64,000 bases of DNA from Amycolatopsis pretoriensis (GCF_900107925.1 NZ_FNUJ01000004.1:620001-684000); one strand, 5' to 3'. Counted from the first letter of the stretch, positions 51,453 through 61,056 are shown. The notes: generated from the sequence alone by a model not told the origin. Program-made: numbers and translations.

Positions 51453-51806
51453 ATGAGCCGAACCTGGAAGGCCGTCAAGGCGGACAAGGCGGCTGTCGAC
51501 CGAGCGGCCGGCCGGGACGTCGAGGCTGCTCGTGCCGCCGCGCGTGAGGCCACCGAGGCCTACGTGCTCGGGTTCCGCCTGGCTCAGCTCCGGGAGGACG
51601 CCGGTATCAGCCAGACCGAGCTCGCGAAGCGGATGGGCGTGAGCCAGCCCCGGATCAGCCAGCTCGAGCAAGGTGATCCCGGCCAGATGGAGCTGGACAC
51701 CCTCCGCCGCTACATCACCGCACTCGGCGGCCGGATGCGGGTCGTCGCGGATTTCGATGATCGCGATGTCACCGTCTCGGCCGCCGAGCGGGACGTCTGC
51801 GCCTGA
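51453..51806 (+). CDS. HigA-type XRE antitoxin
   Basis: 117 residues. Helical N-terminus (1-40), then helix-turn-helix FRLAQLREDAGISQTELAKRMGVSQPRISQLEQGDPGQMELDTLRRYITALGGRMRVVADF. Starts four bases after the toxin stop, with GAGGAG overlapping the toxin end. It should bind the toxin and the CTATAA dyad. Confidence 0.88.
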   Translation: MSRTWKAVKADKAAVDRAAGRDVEAARAAAREATEAYVLGFRLAQLREDAGISQTELAKRMGVSQPRISQLEQGDPGQMELDTLRRYITALGGRMRVVADFDDRDVTVSAAERDVCA

Positions 51807-51864
51807 GCGGAGCCGTACCCCCAGCCCGTGAGACGATGCCCGCGGGGCTTGGGAGGGAACCGCC

Positions 51865-53571
51865 GTGGATGTGCTGTCGATCGACTTCGGGACTTCCAGC
51901 ACCGTCGGGGTCCTCTCCGCCTTCGGGCGCGGTCCGCGGGCCATCGAAGTCGACGGGTCCGTCACCATGTCCTCCGCCGTCTTCGTCCACGACGACGGGC
52001 TCCTCATCGTCGGCCAGGACGCCGAGCGGCAGGCCCGGCTCGATCCCAGCCGCTTCGAACCCAACCCCAAGCGGCGCATCGATGAAGGCACCCTGGACCT
52101 CGGTGGCGTGAAAGTCGAGGTCACCGACGCCTTCGCCGCCGTTCTGCGGCGGATCGGCGAGGAAGCCGGACGGCAGCTCGGCCGGCCGCCCGCGCAGACG
52201 CGGATCTCGCACCCCGCCGGCTGGGGCGGCACCCGGCAGGACGTCGTCCGGACCGCCGCCGCCAAAGCCGGGCTCGGTGACGTCCGGCTGATCCCGGAAC
52301 CGGTGGCCGCCGCCGCGCACTACGCCAGTGCCGGCCACCACCACTCCGGGCCCATCGGCGTCTACGACCTCGGGGCCGGCACCTTCGACTGCGCCGTCGT
52401 CGGCGTGACGCGGCAGGGCTTCGTCGTGCTCGCCGAGGACGGCCTGCCCGACCTCGGCAGCCTCGACATCGACCAGGCACTGCTCGTCCACATCGGACGG
52501 TCGGTCTCGCACGCCGATCCCGCGCAGTGGCAACGGCTGCTGCGCCCGCAGTCCACCGCCGACCGCCGGCTCCGGCGTGCGCTGCTGCAGGACGTCCGGG
52601 ACGCCAAGGAAAGCCTCTCCCGCCACCCCCAGACCCACGTGCCGATGCCCGAGCCGTTCGGTGACGTCCTGGTCAGCCGGGACGAGCTCGAAGCGCTCGT
52701 GCGGCCCAGCCTGCTCCGCAGCGCCGAACTGCTCGGCGCGACGATCCGCCGGGCCGGGCTGACCCCCGCGCAGCTCGCCGGCGTCCACCTCGTCGGCGGG
52801 CCGAGCCGGATGCCGCTGCTGGCGACGCTCCTCGCGCGTCAGCTCGGCGTCGTGCCGACCACGCAGGACCAGCCGGAAACCGCCGTGGCCTTCGGGCTGC
52901 ACCACGTCCCGCTGGGCAACGCCGCCGACCTCACCGTGCCCGCGTTCGCGCCGGTCCGCCCGCCCGTGCCGCCGCCGCGGCCCCAGGCGTGGCAACAGCA
53001 ACAGCAACAGCAACCCGCCCGGCCCGCGCCACCGCCGCCTCGCCGGAAACGCAAACCGTGGTTCCTCGCGCTCGTCCTGCTGGTGGTCGCGGCGGTCGTG
53101 GCCACCGTCGTCGTGCTCGTCAGCCGCGCCGGGGCCGCGCAGGCCGCGCCGGACTGCACGTCGACGGCGCACCGCGACCGGGCCGGGTTCACCCCCTGCC
53201 TGCGCTCACTGGCCGGCTCGGTACCGGACCGGAGCACCTGCCGGGAGGATGACCACACCGCCCAGCTGCTGGGTCTCCAGGCCACGGTCATGTGCGAGTT
53301 CGCGGGCGGCATCGTCGGCTACTACCAGGGCGTGACCGTCGACGAGTTCGAGGTGAACGTGCACCTGGTGTCTCTCGAGAGCGCCGTCGGCCGCGGCACC
53401 TGGGACGGCGGCGGGCTGCACGGCCACTACGTCGCCAGTGCGGGCAAGAAATCGTCGATGTTGATCTTCGGTGTGGACGGGCAGCGGGTGGTCGCGTCCT
53501 ACGTGCCGGACCAGCCCAGCCACCTCGACGAGCTGGTCGCCGGCTTCACCCGCGCGGTCAAGCCGTCCTGA
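51865..53571 (+). CDS. Membrane-anchored Hsp70-like protein
   Basis: 568 residues from GTG with GGGAGGG upstream. N-terminal actin-like ATPase of Hsp70 type: IDFGTSSTVGVL, ISHPAGWGGTRQDVV, IPEPVAAAAHYA, GVYDLGAGTFDCAVV, GVHLVGGPSRMPLL. There is no peptide-binding domain. Instead come a proline/glutamine-rich linker, one membrane helix (PWFLALVLLVVAAVVATVVVLV, about 395-416) and a cysteine-containing extracytoplasmic domain of about 150 residues. Convergent with an ESX-type substrate operon. It may be an envelope-linked, ATP-dependent sensor. Confidence 0.85.
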   Translation: MDVLSIDFGTSSTVGVLSAFGRGPRAIEVDGSVTMSSAVFVHDDGLLIVGQDAERQARLDPSRFEPNPKRRIDEGTLDLGGVKVEVTDAFAAVLRRIGEEAGRQLGRPPAQTRISHPAGWGGTRQDVVRTAAAKAGLGDVRLIPEPVAAAAHYASAGHHHSGPIGVYDLGAGTFDCAVVGVTRQGFVVLAEDGLPDLGSLDIDQALLVHIGRSVSHADPAQWQRLLRPQSTADRRLRRALLQDVRDAKESLSRHPQTHVPMPEPFGDVLVSRDELEALVRPSLLRSAELLGATIRRAGLTPAQLAGVHLVGGPSRMPLLATLLARQLGVVPTTQDQPETAVAFGLHHVPLGNAADLTVPAFAPVRPPVPPPRPQAWQQQQQQQPARPAPPPPRRKRKPWFLALVLLVVAAVVATVVVLVSRAGAAQAAPDCTSTAHRDRAGFTPCLRSLAGSVPDRSTCREDDHTAQLLGLQATVMCEFAGGIVGYYQGVTVDEFEVNVHLVSLESAVGRGTWDGGGLHGHYVASAGKKSSMLIFGVDGQRVVASYVPDQPSHLDELVAGFTRAVKPS

Positions 53572-53572
53572 C

Positions 53573-54022
53573 TCACCAGGCCTTGCCGAGCCGCATTCCC
53601 TTGTCGTACCAGTCGTCGTCCCCGACCGGTCCGGCCGGCGGCGCCGCGGGGGCGGCGTCCGAAGACCGGTCCTTCAGCACGACGTCGTCCGGGGCGGGCG
53701 AAGGAACAGCAGGAACGGGCGCGGGCAAGAAAACCGGCTCGAACTGAACCCGCCAGCGCAGCCGGTCCATCAGGTAGCCGCCGGTACCGACCTGGGCCAG
53801 CAGCTGTCCCGTCCGCTTCGCCGACTCCTGCTGCGCGTCGTTGTACGTCCGCAGCACGACGTCCGCGATCTCGGCCGGCGCCATCCCGGCGACGGCGTCG
53901 GTGAGCTGCAGCCGGGTCAGCACGCCGTCGGTGTTGACCGACAGCGAAACGGCGCCGTCGGCAGACGTCGCCGTCGCCGACAGCGCGGACAGCTCGGCCA
54001 GGAGGGCTTCGCGGTCAGCCAT
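53573..54022 (-). CDS. YbaB/EbfC-family protein of the ESX-type operon
   Basis: 149 residues. YbaB-like core: LSVNTDGVLTRLQLTDAVAGMAPAEIADVVLRTYNDAQQESAKRTGQLLAQVG, then a proline-rich tail. In actinobacteria such proteins (EspL-like) accompany ESX substrates. ATG 54022 overlaps the upstream stop by eight bases. Confidence 0.78.
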   Translation of the reverse strand: MADREALLAELSALSATATSADGAVSLSVNTDGVLTRLQLTDAVAGMAPAEIADVVLRTYNDAQQESAKRTGQLLAQVGTGGYLMDRLRWRVQFEPVFLPAPVPAVPSPAPDDVVLKDRSSDAAPAAPPAGPVGDDDWYDKGMRLGKAW

Positions 54023-55076
54023 CCAGCCTCCCGATGTGCGTCGCGCCGCTCGACACCTGCCCGTCCGGCGCGATGTCGACGTTCGCGTCGCGCACGTTCT
54101 TCTCGGTCTGACGCGAAGTGTGGTCGGTTTCGAAGTTGTCCGGGTCGAAGCTCGACCCCGGGCTGACGTCCGGCGCGTCGGGGATCGCCGGCAGGTCGAC
54201 GGCCTCGTCGCCGATGCGGTCCGCGAGCGTCTGGGCCGCTTCTCCGGCGCCGTCACGGATCTTGCCCGCGCTGTCCATGAAGCTGCTGTACAGGTCCATG
54301 GCGTTGTCGCCCTTGATCTCCGCCTGGTTGGCGACCACCGCGGTGATCGCGCCGCCCGCGGCGTTGCCGGCGACCAGCGCGCCGTTGGCGGCGGTGAAGA
54401 TCGACGCGCCCGCCGCGGCGCCCGCGCCGCCGGTGGCGACGGCGAGCAGCCCGGTGACCGCGCCCGCGAACGTCGCCGCGAGCACCTTCGACGCCGCTCC
54501 CTCGCGCTTGCGGTCCTGGTCCTTCTTGTAGTCCTCCGCCGTCTGCTTGAACGTCGAGCCGAGGTTGTTCAGGTCCTGCCGGGCCGACGCGATGGCCTCG
54601 CGCGCCGCGACGAGGTCGCTTTCCAGCACGGTGATCTTGGTTTCGACCTGGGTGAAGGTGTCGGCCAGGTCGTTCAGGTAGGCCTTGACGGCGTTCGCCG
54701 CCTGGCCGCGCCAGACCTCGAGGAACTGCCGGGCGTCGTCGAGCTTCGGCTTCGCGTCGCGCTGCAGCTGCTTCCAGACGGCGTCGTGGTTCATGATCAG
54801 GTGCTGCAGGCCGGACGCCGACTCGTGGTCGATGTCGGCGTCGGAGAACTCGCGGTAGACGCCGGCGATCTCGTCCTGCATCTTCCGGACGTTCTCGTTG
54901 GAGCTGTCGAAGCCGAACAACAGGAAGTCGGTCGTCCGGAGCACGTCGATGGCGTCCAGGGCGTCGTTCGCGCCCTCCTTGAGGTCCTCGGAAATCCCGT
55001 CGAGGAGCTCGGCGCGGCGATCGTCGCCGCTGGACATCGGTTCGGCGTCGAGGCCGGTGTCGAAGTAGCCGTCCAT
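54015..55076 (-). CDS. Long WXG100-like/ESX-associated protein
   Basis: 353 residues. N-terminal helical domain with W-R-G turn (FLEVWRGQAANAVKAYLNDLADTF, about 120-143) as in WXG100 proteins, and a following coiled coil. A hydrophobic alanine/glycine-rich stretch (SKVLAATFAGAVTGLLAVATGGAGAAAGASIF, about 203-235) could insert in membrane, and the C-terminus is acidic. Resembles type VII LXG/WXG effectors with a C-terminal extension, but no toxin domain is recognised. Confidence 0.7.
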   Translation of the reverse strand: MDGYFDTGLDAEPMSSGDDRRAELLDGISEDLKEGANDALDAIDVLRTTDFLLFGFDSSNENVRKMQDEIAGVYREFSDADIDHESASGLQHLIMNHDAVWKQLQRDAKPKLDDARQFLEVWRGQAANAVKAYLNDLADTFTQVETKITVLESDLVAAREAIASARQDLNNLGSTFKQTAEDYKKDQDRKREGAASKVLAATFAGAVTGLLAVATGGAGAAAGASIFTAANGALVAGNAAGGAITAVVANQAEIKGDNAMDLYSSFMDSAGKIRDGAGEAAQTLADRIGDEAVDLPAIPDAPDVSPGSSFDPDNFETDHTSRQTEKNVRDANVDIAPDGQVSSGATHIGRLDG

Positions 55077-55084
55077 TGGTTCCC

Positions 55085-55465
55085 TCAGTTCGCTTCCAGG
55101 CCCGCGGCTGCGCGGTTGACGTGCTGCTTCGAGTTCTCGTCGGCCTTTTCGTACAGTTCCGCGACCCGCATCAGCGCGTGGCTGGTGTCGGCGGTGGTCT
55201 GGTGCAGCTGCGCGACCAGCTTCTGGATCTTCGTCAGGTGGTCGTTGTAGGCCTTGGCGACGGCCGGCATCCCCAGCGTCCGGCCGAAGGCGTTCTGGAC
55301 GGGCAGCATCCCGGTGATGCCACCGAAGATCCCGCCCCCGTCCGACGACACCGGGACATCGGTCCCGCGCAGGCCGCTCGACGCGGTTTCCGCGGCATCG
55401 GCGGCGCTCCCCAGCGCGCGAGCGGAGTCGCGGAGATCCTGCAGGTCGGTCTCGAACCCGATCAT
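55085..55465 (-). CDS. EspC-like (DUF2580) ESX secretion-associated protein
   Basis: 126 residues from ATG 55465 with GAGGTGA upstream. Helical hairpin protein carrying the type VII signal Y-E-K-A-D (Y-x-x-x-D) in ALMRVAELYEKADENS. First gene of a three-gene minus-strand operon with the WXG-like and YbaB-like genes. Confidence 0.8.
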   Translation of the reverse strand: MIGFETDLQDLRDSARALGSAADAAETASSGLRGTDVPVSSDGGGIFGGITGMLPVQNAFGRTLGMPAVAKAYNDHLTKIQKLVAQLHQTTADTSHALMRVAELYEKADENSKQHVNRAAAGLEAN

Positions 55466-55565
55466 CGTTCACCTCTTCTTCCGGGCAGGCGTCCCGACAT
55501 GTAAACACCGTTCGGTCGCCCGCCAGGGGGATTCGGAGGTGGTGTGCGTCAGATCACGATCATGG

Positions 55566-56204
55566 TCAATGCTCCGCGCCCGCGGAGACCGCCAGGTCCT
55601 CCGTCGTCGCCAAAGCGGTGTCCGCCAACGCTTCCAGCGCGTGCGCGATTCGGTCCACCCCCAGCGACGGCGCGGCCTTCCCCGACGCCGCGACCTGCTC
55701 CGGGCTGAACGGGACGTGCACGAACCCGCCGCGTACCCCCGGGAACTCCGCCAGCAGGTGCATCAACCCGTAGAACACCTGGTTGCACACGTACGTCCCC
55801 GCCGTGTGGGATACCGAAGCCGGCACCCTCGCCTCACGGATCGCCGCCACGCACGCCTTCACCGGCAGTGTCGTGAAGTACGCCGCCGGGCTGTCCGGGA
55901 CCACCGGGACGTCCACCGGCTGCTCGCCCGCGTTGTCCGGGATGCGGGCGTCGACCAGGTTGATCGCGACGCGCTCCGGGGTCACCTCGAGCCGGCCGCC
56001 CGCCTGGCCGACGCACACCACCAGCGATGGCCGGTGTTCGAGGAAAGCCGCGCGCAACGCCGGCAGCGACGCGGCGAACTCGCACGGCAGCTCGACCGCG
56101 GCGACGTCGTCGCGGCGCGCGCCGAGCAGCGAAACCGCCTGCCACGACGGGTTCACCGGCTCGCCGCCGAACGGCGCGAACCCCGTCATCAACACTCTGG
56201 CCAT
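55566..56204 (-). CDS. pcp: Pyroglutamyl-peptidase I
   Basis: 212 residues. Removes N-terminal pyroglutamate. Start MARVLMTGFAPFGGEPVNPSW, the catalytic glutamate region PERVAINLVDARIPDN, catalytic cysteine in SHTAGTYVCNQVFYGLMH, and histidine in GGFVHVPFSPEQV. Ribosome site GGAGGTGG. Confidence 0.95.
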   Translation of the reverse strand: MARVLMTGFAPFGGEPVNPSWQAVSLLGARRDDVAAVELPCEFAASLPALRAAFLEHRPSLVVCVGQAGGRLEVTPERVAINLVDARIPDNAGEQPVDVPVVPDSPAAYFTTLPVKACVAAIREARVPASVSHTAGTYVCNQVFYGLMHLLAEFPGVRGGFVHVPFSPEQVAASGKAAPSLGVDRIAHALEALADTALATTEDLAVSAGAEH

Positions 56205-56219
56205 GCCCACCTCCGAAAG

Positions 56220-56270
56220 CCGTGAATGGCACATTGAGGGACTCTAAGTCCCTCAATGTGCCATTCACGG
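56220..56270. terminator. Perfect 24-bp-stem hairpin
   Basis: Inverted repeat with 24-base arms and loop CTA, between the aminopeptidase stop and the pcp start on the minus strand. It should end aminopeptidase transcription, implying that pcp has its own promoter in the short gap. Confidence 0.8.
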
Positions 56271-56286
56271 ACGTGCCACGGATCGG

Positions 56287-57720
56287 TCAGGCGGCGGGCT
56301 TCAGCCCACCCGGGAACAGGTACTGGTCCGCGGGCTTGCCGGCGCCGTACACCCACGCGTCGAAGAACCCCTGCAGGTTCTTGTGCGCGACGAGCTCGGT
56401 GTACCGCTGGAACTCCTGCATGCTCGCGTTCCCGTTGCGGTGCAGCGCCGGCCAGGTCTTCAGGACCCGGGAGAACGCCTGCTCACCGACGTAGTTGCGC
56501 AGCGCGTGCAGCATCATCGGGCCCTTGGAGTACACGTACGTGAACTCGTTGCCGGCGCCCATGTCGTACAGCTTGCCGTTCCAGAACGCCGTCGACGCCT
56601 TCTTGACGTTGTCCGCGTACTGCTTGTTCAGGTCGACGCCTTCCTTGCCCTCGTCCCAGAGCCACGTCGCGTAGGACGCGAAGCACTCGTTGAGGCAGAC
56701 GTCCTTCCAGTGCGCCACGGCCACCGAGTCGCCGTACCACTGGTGGGCGTTCTCGTGGACGATCGTCGGCACCGTGCCGGCCCAGCCCGCCGAGTAGATC
56801 GGCCGGCTCATCGTCTCCAGCGAGAAGCCGATCTGCTCGTTGAGGAAGATGCCGCCCGCCGCGTCGATCGGGTACTTGCCGAACTTCGACTCGAGGAAGT
56901 CGAGGATCTCCGGCAGCCGCGCTTCGGCCTGCTTCGTCGAGTCGGGGACGCCCGGCGCGAACGCGCTGATGATCGGCGTCCCGTCCTTGCGCTTCTGCCG
57001 GTCGAAGGTCCACTTGTCGATCGCGACCGTCGTCATGTACGGCACGATCGGCGTTTCCTCGGCCCAGACGTGCGTGGTGCCGTTCGGCGTCTTGATCGAC
57101 GGCTTCTCGCGGCCGTTCGCGATCACGCCCCACTCGTCGGGCACGGTGATCGCGAGGTGGAAGGTGGCCTTGTCGAGCGGGGTGTCGTTGACCGGGTACC
57201 AGGTGGTCGCCGACTTCGGCTCGCCGGCGGCGAACGCGCCGCCCGCCTGGGCGTACTGCCAGCCGTTGTTGCCGAGCGACGGGTCGTTGATCGGCGCCGG
57301 CACCCCGTGGTAGGCGACCTTGACCTCGAATTTCTGTCCTCGCCGCAGCGTGCGCGACGGCGTGATGACGAGTTCGTGATCCCCAGTCCTGCTGAACTTC
57401 GCGTCGCGGCCGTCGACCTTCACCGAGTCGACCGTCAGGCCGCGCAGGTCCAGGTTGAACGAGCTGAGCGACTGGGTCGCGCGCGCGGCGATGTCCTGGA
57501 GCCCGGTGAGCTGGTGCGACGCGGGGTCGTAGGTGACCTTGAGGTTGTAATCGGCGACGTCGTAGCCCCCGTTGCCGTCCTGCGGGTAGTAGCTGTCCCC
57601 GGCACCGTCGCTGCCGGGCCGCGCCGGGCCCCAGCCGTCGCCCGCCGCGGCCACGCCGGTGCCGAGGCAGAGGCTGGCGATCACAGCGGCCGCGACCACG
57701 GCCGGTTTCTGTCCCCTCAT
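56287..57720 (-). CDS. Secreted M1-family metallo-aminopeptidase
   Basis: 477 residues. Signal peptide (1-26, ...LCLGTGVAAAG). N-terminal beta domain with YDVADYNLKVTYDPASHQLTG; catalytic domain with H322-E-N-A-H326 and third zinc ligand E345 (NECFASY). The usual exopeptidase G-x-M-E-N motif reads G-F-S-L-E-T here. Shorter than classical M1 enzymes, as in secreted actinobacterial forms. Confidence 0.92.
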   Translation of the reverse strand: MRGQKPAVVAAAVIASLCLGTGVAAAGDGWGPARPGSDGAGDSYYPQDGNGGYDVADYNLKVTYDPASHQLTGLQDIAARATQSLSSFNLDLRGLTVDSVKVDGRDAKFSRTGDHELVITPSRTLRRGQKFEVKVAYHGVPAPINDPSLGNNGWQYAQAGGAFAAGEPKSATTWYPVNDTPLDKATFHLAITVPDEWGVIANGREKPSIKTPNGTTHVWAEETPIVPYMTTVAIDKWTFDRQKRKDGTPIISAFAPGVPDSTKQAEARLPEILDFLESKFGKYPIDAAGGIFLNEQIGFSLETMSRPIYSAGWAGTVPTIVHENAHQWYGDSVAVAHWKDVCLNECFASYATWLWDEGKEGVDLNKQYADNVKKASTAFWNGKLYDMGAGNEFTYVYSKGPMMLHALRNYVGEQAFSRVLKTWPALHRNGNASMQEFQRYTELVAHKNLQGFFDAWVYGAGKPADQYLFPGGLKPAA

Positions 57721-57868
57721 GAACGCTCCTGTCCGTATCGGATGGACCTCGCCTGCAACGTATCGGCCCGGCTGCATGGTTCGAAGGGGTTGCGTCGTTT
57801 TTGTCCGGATAATCAGCACTTCCGTCGGCCCGCCCCGCTGCCCGGGCGTCGTCTGGAAAGCTGGACAC

Positions 57869-60800
57869 ATGCGCGTTGCGCTGCTGGGCCCGCTGCGGGC
57901 GGTGAACGACGACGGCACGCCGATCGACATCGGCGGCGCCCGCCTCCGCATGCTCCTGGCCCGGCTCGCGCTGGACGCCGGGCGCGCCGTCCCGGCCGAC
58001 GCGCTCGTCGACGGTCTTTGGGGTGGTGAGCCGCCCGCCGACGCCGCCAACGCCCTGCAGTCGCTGGTCTCGCGGCTGCGCAAAGCCCTGCCGGTGCCGG
58101 TCGAATCCGGGCCCGGTGGCTACCGGCTCGCCGTGGCCCGCGAAGACGTCGACGCCGAGCGCTTCGAGCGGCTCGCCGCCGACGGCCGCCGCGAGCTGGC
58201 CGCGGGCCGGGACGCCTACGCGGCCGAGCTGCTCGCCGAGGCCCTCACGCTGTGGCAGGGCGGCGCGCTCGCCGACGTCCTCGACGCGCCCTTCGCGCCG
58301 GCGCCCGCCCGCCGCCTCACCGAGCTGCGGGCCGAGGCGGCCGAAGACCGCTTCGACGCCCTGATCCGGCTGGGCGAGCACGCCACCGTTCTCGCCGACC
58401 TGACCGCCGCGGCCGACGCCGATCCGTTGCGCGAGCGCCTCGCCGGGCTGCGGATCCGCGCGCTCTGCGCGGCCGGGCGGCAGTCGGAGGCGCTGGGCGT
58501 CTACTCCGGCATCCGCCGCACGCTGGCCGACCAGCTCGGCGTCGACCCGTCGGCCGAGCTGCAGGAGATCCACCTCGCCGCGCTGCGCGGGGAGTTCGCG
58601 CCGCCGTCACCGGTGACCGACCGGCTGCCGACCCGGCTCACCTCGTTCATCGGCCGCGACGACGAGCTCAAGCTGCTGGCCGAGCTGCTCGGCGGCGCCC
58701 GGCTGGTCACCCTGACCGGACCCGGTGGCGCCGGCAAGACGCGGCTGTCCACCGAAGCGGCGTCGCGGCACCCGGCGCACCAGCAGGGCCGGGTCTGGTT
58801 CGCCGCGCTGGCCGGCGTCCGCGACCCCGACGACCTCGGCGGCGCGCTGCTCGGCGCGCTGGAGATCCGGGACATCCGCAGCACCGACACCGAGATCCGC
58901 CGGCCGCTGGACCCCGTCGAGCAGGCCGTCGAGGTGCTCGGCGGCGCGGAAGCGCTGCTGGTGCTGGACAACTGCGAGCACGTCGTCGACGCCGCCGCCC
59001 GGCTGGCCGACGAGCTGCTGCAGCGGGCGCCGCGGCTGCGGATCCTCGCCACCAGCCGGGAGCCGCTCGCGATCACCGGCGAGGCGTTGTGCCCGCTCGG
59101 TCCGTTGCCGGTGCCCGCCGAACGCGCCGCGCCCGCGGAGGCCGCCGAGCTCGACTCGACGCGGCTGTTCCTCGACCGAGCGGCCGCCGTCCGCCCCGAC
59201 TTCGTGCTCGACGAGTCCACTGTGGACCAGGTCGGCGAGATCTGCCGCCGGCTCGACGGGATGCCGCTCGCGCTGGAGCTGGCCGCGGCGCGGCTGCGGT
59301 CGATGACCGTGGCGCAGATCGCCGGGCGGCTCGGCGACCGGTTCCGGCTGCTGACCTCGGGCAGCCGCACGGCCCTGCCGCGGCAGCGGACGCTGCGCGC
59401 GGTCGTCGAGTGGAGCTGGGACCTGCTGACCGAGGCCGAGCTGGTGCTGGCCCGGCGGCTCGCGGTGTTCGCCGGCGGCGCCGAGCTGGAGGCGATCGAG
59501 GCCGTCTGCGTGGACGAGCACCTGTCCGCCGGCGACGTCCCGTACGTCCTCGGCAGCCTGGTCGAGAAGTCCATTGTGGACACCGTCGAGAGCGGCCGTG
59601 GCGAGCCCCGGTACCGGATGCTGGAAACGCTGCGCGCGTACGCCACCGAGCGGCTGATCGAGTCGGGCGAGCACGACCGGTCGCGCCGGACGATGGCGGC
59701 GTACTACGCCGACCTCGCGCAGGGGCTGGAGCCGACGCTGCGCACCGCCGAGCAGCTGAAGGCGATCGACGCGTTCGAGGCCGAGAGCGACAACATGATC
59801 GCGGCCCTGCGCGGCGCGATCGAGATGTCCGATGTGGACAACGCGGTCGCGTTGCTGGACGGGATGTTCTGGTACCTCACCATCCTCGGCCAGGGCGGGC
59901 GGGTCGGCGCGCTGCTGCGGGAGACCCTCGAGTTCGGCGACCGCCTGCCGCCGCCGGTGTCGGCGGCCTACCACGCGCTGATCTACCTCATGGACGCGGT
60001 CCCGGTGCGCTCGGACCAGGCCGAGATCCTGCGGCTGGTCGACGAATGCGTGCGCACCGACGCCGTGGACCGCTACCCCGGGCTCGCGGTGGCCCTGCCG
60101 ATGCTGGCCTTCCTCGGCGGCGACCGCGAAATCGCCGTGCGCGAGGTGCACCGGGCCGCGCGGCACCCGGACCCGTGGACCCGGGCCGGCGGCCACTGGG
60201 TGGAGAGCTTCCTGCTCGACGACGCCGGTGACGTCGAGGGCGCGGACCGCGCACGCGACCTGGCCCACGCCGGGTTCGCCGAGGTCGGCGACCGCTGGGG
60301 CACCGCGATGACGTTGAGCTTCAAGGGTTACGCGCTGTCGCAGGACGGCAAGAGCGCGGAGGCCATCGAGATCTACCAGCAGGGCCTGGCGCTGTCGATG
60401 GAGCTGCGTTCGCACGAGGACGCCGTGCAGCACTGGTGGCGGCTGTCCGTCGAGCGGGCGCGGACCGGGGACTTCGCCGGCGCGTGGCGTGACCAGGAGG
60501 CGGCGGAGCGCTACGGCGAAGGCATCACGAACCCGCAGCAGCGAGCCATCCTGATGTTCGGGCGCCTGGAACTGTTGCTGCGCACCGGCGAGCTGGCCGA
60601 AGCGCGGACGCTGCTCGACCGCGTCGCCGCGTTCGGGGGCGAGGACTGGTTCCCCGGCGGGATCGGCGACGAGTTCATCCACGCGTTCGAAGCCCGGATC
60701 CTGCTGGCCGAGGGCCGCCCGGACGAAGCCGAATCCCACGTGGCCATCGCGATCCGGGCGACGAACCGCCGCGGTGACATGCCGGACCTGGCCGGGTCGG

Positions 60801-61030
60801 TGGAACTGCTGGCGATGGTGCGCGCGGCGCAGGGCCGTCCCGAGCAGGCCACGCGGGTGCTCGCGGCTTCCGCCGTCGTCCGCGGGCGGCTCGACCTCGG
60901 CAGCCCGGAGGTGCGGGCGTTGATCGAGGAGCTGCGTGCGGCGCTGCCGGACTACGACTCCCGCTACGAGGAGTCCCATGCGGTGTCCAAAAAGGACACG
61001 ATCGCGTGGCTCCTGGCCGAAATCGGCTGA
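57869..61030 (+). CDS. AfsR/SARP-type regulator (BTAD-NB-ARC-TPR)
   Basis: 1053 residues. N-terminal OmpR-like winged helix (about 1-90), BTAD domain (95-240), STAND/NB-ARC ATPase with GPGGAGKT (284-291), LLVLDNCEHVVDAAA and GMPLALELAAARLR, then a long TPR-like helical C-terminus. AfsR-like proteins activate specialised metabolism. Divergent from the aminopeptidase. No biosynthetic cluster is visible nearby, so the target is open. Confidence 0.93.
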   Translation: MRVALLGPLRAVNDDGTPIDIGGARLRMLLARLALDAGRAVPADALVDGLWGGEPPADAANALQSLVSRLRKALPVPVESGPGGYRLAVAREDVDAERFERLAADGRRELAAGRDAYAAELLAEALTLWQGGALADVLDAPFAPAPARRLTELRAEAAEDRFDALIRLGEHATVLADLTAAADADPLRERLAGLRIRALCAAGRQSEALGVYSGIRRTLADQLGVDPSAELQEIHLAALRGEFAPPSPVTDRLPTRLTSFIGRDDELKLLAELLGGARLVTLTGPGGAGKTRLSTEAASRHPAHQQGRVWFAALAGVRDPDDLGGALLGALEIRDIRSTDTEIRRPLDPVEQAVEVLGGAEALLVLDNCEHVVDAAARLADELLQRAPRLRILATSREPLAITGEALCPLGPLPVPAERAAPAEAAELDSTRLFLDRAAAVRPDFVLDESTVDQVGEICRRLDGMPLALELAAARLRSMTVAQIAGRLGDRFRLLTSGSRTALPRQRTLRAVVEWSWDLLTEAELVLARRLAVFAGGAELEAIEAVCVDEHLSAGDVPYVLGSLVEKSIVDTVESGRGEPRYRMLETLRAYATERLIESGEHDRSRRTMAAYYADLAQGLEPTLRTAEQLKAIDAFEAESDNMIAALRGAIEMSDVDNAVALLDGMFWYLTILGQGGRVGALLRETLEFGDRLPPPVSAAYHALIYLMDAVPVRSDQAEILRLVDECVRTDAVDRYPGLAVALPMLAFLGGDREIAVREVHRAARHPDPWTRAGGHWVESFLLDDAGDVEGADRARDLAHAGFAEVGDRWGTAMTLSFKGYALSQDGKSAEAIEIYQQGLALSMELRSHEDAVQHWWRLSVERARTGDFAGAWRDQEAAERYGEGITNPQQRAILMFGRLELLLRTGELAEARTLLDRVAAFGGEDWFPGGIGDEFIHAFEARILLAEGRPDEAESHVAIAIRATNRRGDMPDLAGSVELLAMVRAAQGRPEQATRVLAASAVVRGRLDLGSPEVRALIEELRAALPDYDSRYEESHAVSKKDTIAWLLAEIG

Positions 61031-61056
61031 AGGGCACCTTCAGTGCATGGGACGCG

